Below are positions 61,633-64,000 of a DNA stretch of 64,000 bases, piece by piece (positions within the stretch are counted from its first letter, which is position 1; every line of letters begins with the position of its first letter). The translations under genes were made by a program, and so were the position numbers. This DNA comes from Niastella sp. OAS944 (lineage in GTDB: Bacteria; Bacteroidota; Bacteroidia; Chitinophagales; Chitinophagaceae), in contig JANUBW010000006.1 of assembly GCA_024809215.1 (NCBI GenBank), positions 434,936 to 498,935 on the forward strand, in the 5' to 3' direction. Below the pieces are notes generated by a model. That model did not search any database. It saw only the letters and a list, made by a program, of their open reading frames with translations, and had not been told where the DNA came from.

Positions 61633-64000
61633 ATGCTACTGTTTGTGAAATCTGTTACCAGAAAACTGGTTGTACTGCCTGTTTGTATTTTTTTTGTTGT
61701 TCTTTTACAGGCACAACAATCAATACCTTATCATTTTGCTCACCTCGATTTTAATCAGGGACTTTCCAACAACCAAATAAATTGCATTTTCAAAGGGACC
61801 AAAGGATTTATGTGGTTTGGTACTATGAGCGGACTGAACCGTTTCGATGGTTATACAATAAGATCTTTTCGCCATTCTATTCAGGATACTACTTCTCTTA
61901 TAGATGATTATATTTCAAAGATCGTAGCAGGCCCTTTCAACCAATTATGGATCGAAACCCGCTTAGGTTTCAATATTTACGATCCTGCTACGGAAAAATT
62001 TGATCGGGCAGCTCCCAAATATTTACAAAAGCTGGGCATGCCCGGGTATGATCTTACCGATATAGTTCCCCTGGACAAAGGCTTTTTATTCGTTTACCGC
62101 GACCAGGGTATTTTCTATTTCGAAGAAAACAAACCGGTGATACCTGTCATCAATAACACCAGCCGCGAGGTGAATGTGATTGCCGATGTGAAAGCAGATT
62201 CGAATAGCAATTTTTGGGTGGTTTATTGTAATGGGTTAATGGAGCAATATGATGGCAGGTCGAAGAAAGCCATCAGTCGCAGCAATTTGGTACAAATAAA
62301 ACAAGGCGTAAATAAACACCTGTACCAGCTGTACATCGATTCGCAAAACGAATTATGGGTGTATGGCAGCGGCATCGTTAATGGGGTTTACCGCTTTAAC
62401 CCTGCCGGTTATTCGCTGCAGCAAATAGCGAATAATGAAGGCCTGGCTATTCTCAGCAGCAACACCATTGAAAGCATAGTACAGGATAATAAAGGGCTGA
62501 TGTGGATCGCTACCGATCATGGCGGCATTAACCTTCTTGACAAAAACACTATGAAGGTGCAGGTGCTGCTGAACGATGCCGCCAACAGCGGCAGTTTGGC
62601 CCAAAACAGTTTAACTGATCTGTACAAAGATGATCTGGGTATTATATGGGTAGGAACGTTTAAGCAGGGCATCAACTATTATCACGAAAGCATTATTCAA
62701 TTCCCAATATACCGCCACGATGTTACCAATAATGCCACATTGCCCTATAATGATGTGAACAGGTTTGTAGAAGATGCGAAAGGGAATTTATGGATTGGCA
62801 CCAATGGGGGCGGACTTATTTATTTCAACCGCGCAAATAATACGTTTAAACAATACCGGCATAACCCGGCCAGCGACAACAGCCTGGCCAATGATGTTAT
62901 TGTAAGCCTGTTTATTGACCATGCCAATGTTTTATGGATCGGTACTTATTTTGGCGGTCTTGATAGTTACGATGGCCGGTCGTTTACCCATCATAGGCAT
63001 AATGAAAAAGACAGCAACAGTATTGCTGATAACCGGGTTTGGGAAATTTATGAAGACCATAATAAAAACTTATGGGTAGGAACGTTGGGGTACGGAATGG
63101 AAAAATACGATCGCGCCGGCAACCGGTTCATTCATTTCAAACCAATGGCGCCCAACTCGGTGCATATGGATTATATAGCAGCCATTGAGGAAGATAAACA
63201 GGGCAATTTATGGGTAGGTACTTCTTATGGCATAGATGTACGCGATAAAAATACCGGTGTATTTAATCAGCTGCTGGGCCGCGAAACAAAACTCAGCAAT
63301 GACAATGTCATAAGCATATGTAACGACAGCCGTGGTTATACCTGGGTGGGTACGCGCGATGGGTTGAATATTTACAACCCGCAAACAAAAACCTTTCAGG
63401 TTTTCAGAAAAGAAGAAGGCCTGCCCGACAATACGATCCTGAATATTGTGGAAGACAATGCGCATGACCTGTGGATCAGTACGCCCAATGGCATCAGCCG
63501 TGTAAGCTGTTTCGGTACATTGAAAACAGGTATTTGCATCAATTGCGTCAACTACGACCGCCTCGACGGGTTGCAGGGCAAAGAGTTCAATGAAAATGCA
63601 GCTTTAAAAACAAGGAATGGTGAAATTGTTTTTGGCGGCCCTAATGGGTTCAACCTGTTCAACCCGGCAAATTTAAAATTCAGGACACCCGCGCCCCGGG
63701 TAGTGCTTACCGGTTTACAGGTGTTTAACCAGCACATTGCACCCGGCGATAAGCTCAACAGCCAGGTGATACTGCAAAAGGCAATTGCAGAAACGGAAGA
63801 CATCAGGCTGCGTTATGATGAAAATATTTTCTCTATTGAATTTGCAGCGCTTGGGTATACCAATTCACAAAAGATAAAATACGCCTACCGCCTTGGAGGA
63901 TTTAATAAGAACTGGCTGATCACCGATGGAAGTACACGCAAAGTGACTTACACCAACCTGGACCCCGGTACGTATACTTTTTATGTAAAAGCATCGAACG
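61633..64000 (+). CDS. Two-component-regulator-propeller sensor (HTCS-like), 3' partial
   Basis: Open to the window edge; 789 residues visible. Signal peptide (hydrophobic core about 12-26), then a run of propeller repeats whose blades carry W-I/V-G-T-x-x-G-L/G-x-x-x-Y-D/N motifs (for example L-W-I-G-T-N-G-G-G-L near 380 and L-W-V-G-T-L-G-Y-G near 480). This forms the two seven-bladed propellers usual in hybrid two-component systems. The last visible part begins the Y_Y_Y domain (Y-A-Y-R-L-G-G-F-N-K-N-W). Family knowledge: such proteins end in a kinase core, often fused to a receiver and an AraC-type domain, and sense oligosaccharides in the periplasm. Whether those parts follow cannot be seen. 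It starts 77 bases after a strong terminator, so it is a separate unit. Confidence 0.88.
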   Translation, partial: MLLFVKSVTRKLVVLPVCIFFVVLLQAQQSIPYHFAHLDFNQGLSNNQINCIFKGTKGFMWFGTMSGLNRFDGYTIRSFRHSIQDTTSLIDDYISKIVAGPFNQLWIETRLGFNIYDPATEKFDRAAPKYLQKLGMPGYDLTDIVPLDKGFLFVYRDQGIFYFEENKPVIPVINNTSREVNVIADVKADSNSNFWVVYCNGLMEQYDGRSKKAISRSNLVQIKQGVNKHLYQLYIDSQNELWVYGSGIVNGVYRFNPAGYSLQQIANNEGLAILSSNTIESIVQDNKGLMWIATDHGGINLLDKNTMKVQVLLNDAANSGSLAQNSLTDLYKDDLGIIWVGTFKQGINYYHESIIQFPIYRHDVTNNATLPYNDVNRFVEDAKGNLWIGTNGGGLIYFNRANNTFKQYRHNPASDNSLANDVIVSLFIDHANVLWIGTYFGGLDSYDGRSFTHHRHNEKDSNSIADNRVWEIYEDHNKNLWVGTLGYGMEKYDRAGNRFIHFKPMAPNSVHMDYIAAIEEDKQGNLWVGTSYGIDVRDKNTGVFNQLLGRETKLSNDNVISICNDSRGYTWVGTRDGLNIYNPQTKTFQVFRKEEGLPDNTILNIVEDNAHDLWISTPNGISRVSCFGTLKTGICINCVNYDRLDGLQGKEFNENAALKTRNGEIVFGGPNGFNLFNPANLKFRTPAPRVVLTGLQVFNQHIAPGDKLNSQVILQKAIAETEDIRLRYDENIFSIEFAALGYTNSQKIKYAYRLGGFNKNWLITDGSTRKVTYTNLDPGTYTFYVKASN

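Overview
The window looks like a chromosomal segment of a Bacteroidota member, most likely Chitinophagaceae (Niastella/Chitinophaga-like). This is inferred from two ECF sigma/FecR/SusC/SusD loci, a type IX secretion C-terminal domain on a giant surface protein, TAnnTTTG-type promoter elements, and a siderophore locus carrying a clavaminate-synthase-like oxygenase of the kind known from Chitinophaga and Niastella. No rRNA, tRNA, insertion sequence, phage gene or CRISPR array was seen.

Layout: (1) 1-8416, the 3' part of a giant internally duplicated beta-helix surface protein, ending in a strong terminator. (2) 8418-18631 (minus), an ECF sigma, FecR, SusC, SusD and TlpA/hydrolase locus. (3) 18840-33287 (minus), a siderophore locus. 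An eight-gene, tightly packed operon encodes an Fe(II)/2-oxoglutarate amino-acid hydroxylase, a PLP decarboxylase, an IucA/IucC-acetyltransferase fusion, an amine N-hydroxylase, a second IucA/IucC enzyme, a MATE exporter, an acyl carrier protein and an AMP-forming ligase. A separately transcribed TonB-dependent receptor lies upstream. (4) 33721-35674 (plus), a thioredoxin-reductase-like flavoprotein, DUF1304 and macro-domain operon. (5) 35686-37795 (minus), an NHL propeller, a crystallin-J1-like small protein and a frameshifted DUF2233 gene. (6) 38065-43990 (plus), YfiR, a TonB receptor and a hybrid histidine kinase. (7) 43993-50152 (minus), CheR, two multi-domain histidine kinases and a response regulator. 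(8) 50464-51907, SanA-like and glutaminyl cyclase genes, convergent. (9) 52040-61556 (plus), a second ECF sigma, FecR, SusC, SusD and TlpA-TlpA locus. (10) 61633-64000, the 5' part of a propeller-type sensor.

The most unusual biology is in the siderophore region. The gene set predicts a hydroxamate siderophore built on a diamine from a hydroxylated amino acid, probably hydroxylysine to hydroxycadaverine, joined by two NIS synthetases, with an ACP/ligase pair of unknown purpose. Upstream of both the biosynthetic operon and the receptor gene is the same two-block sequence (11 and 15-of-16 matching bases, 53 and 55 bp apart). In the receptor leader a terminator-like hairpin carries in its loop a 10-mer complementary to one of those blocks, which suggests a shared switch or attenuator.

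A second regulatory pattern recurs in the two SusC loci. Between fecR and susC each has a hairpin whose T-tract points antisense to susC, and a perfect TAnnTTTG box on the antisense strand begins opposite the A of the susC start codon. Together these predict short antisense RNAs of about 60-90 nt. Other oddities are three heptamer-repeat insertions inside one fecR gene, a dinucleotide frameshift in the DUF2233 gene, and a promoter overlapped by a perfect 10-bp inverted repeat.
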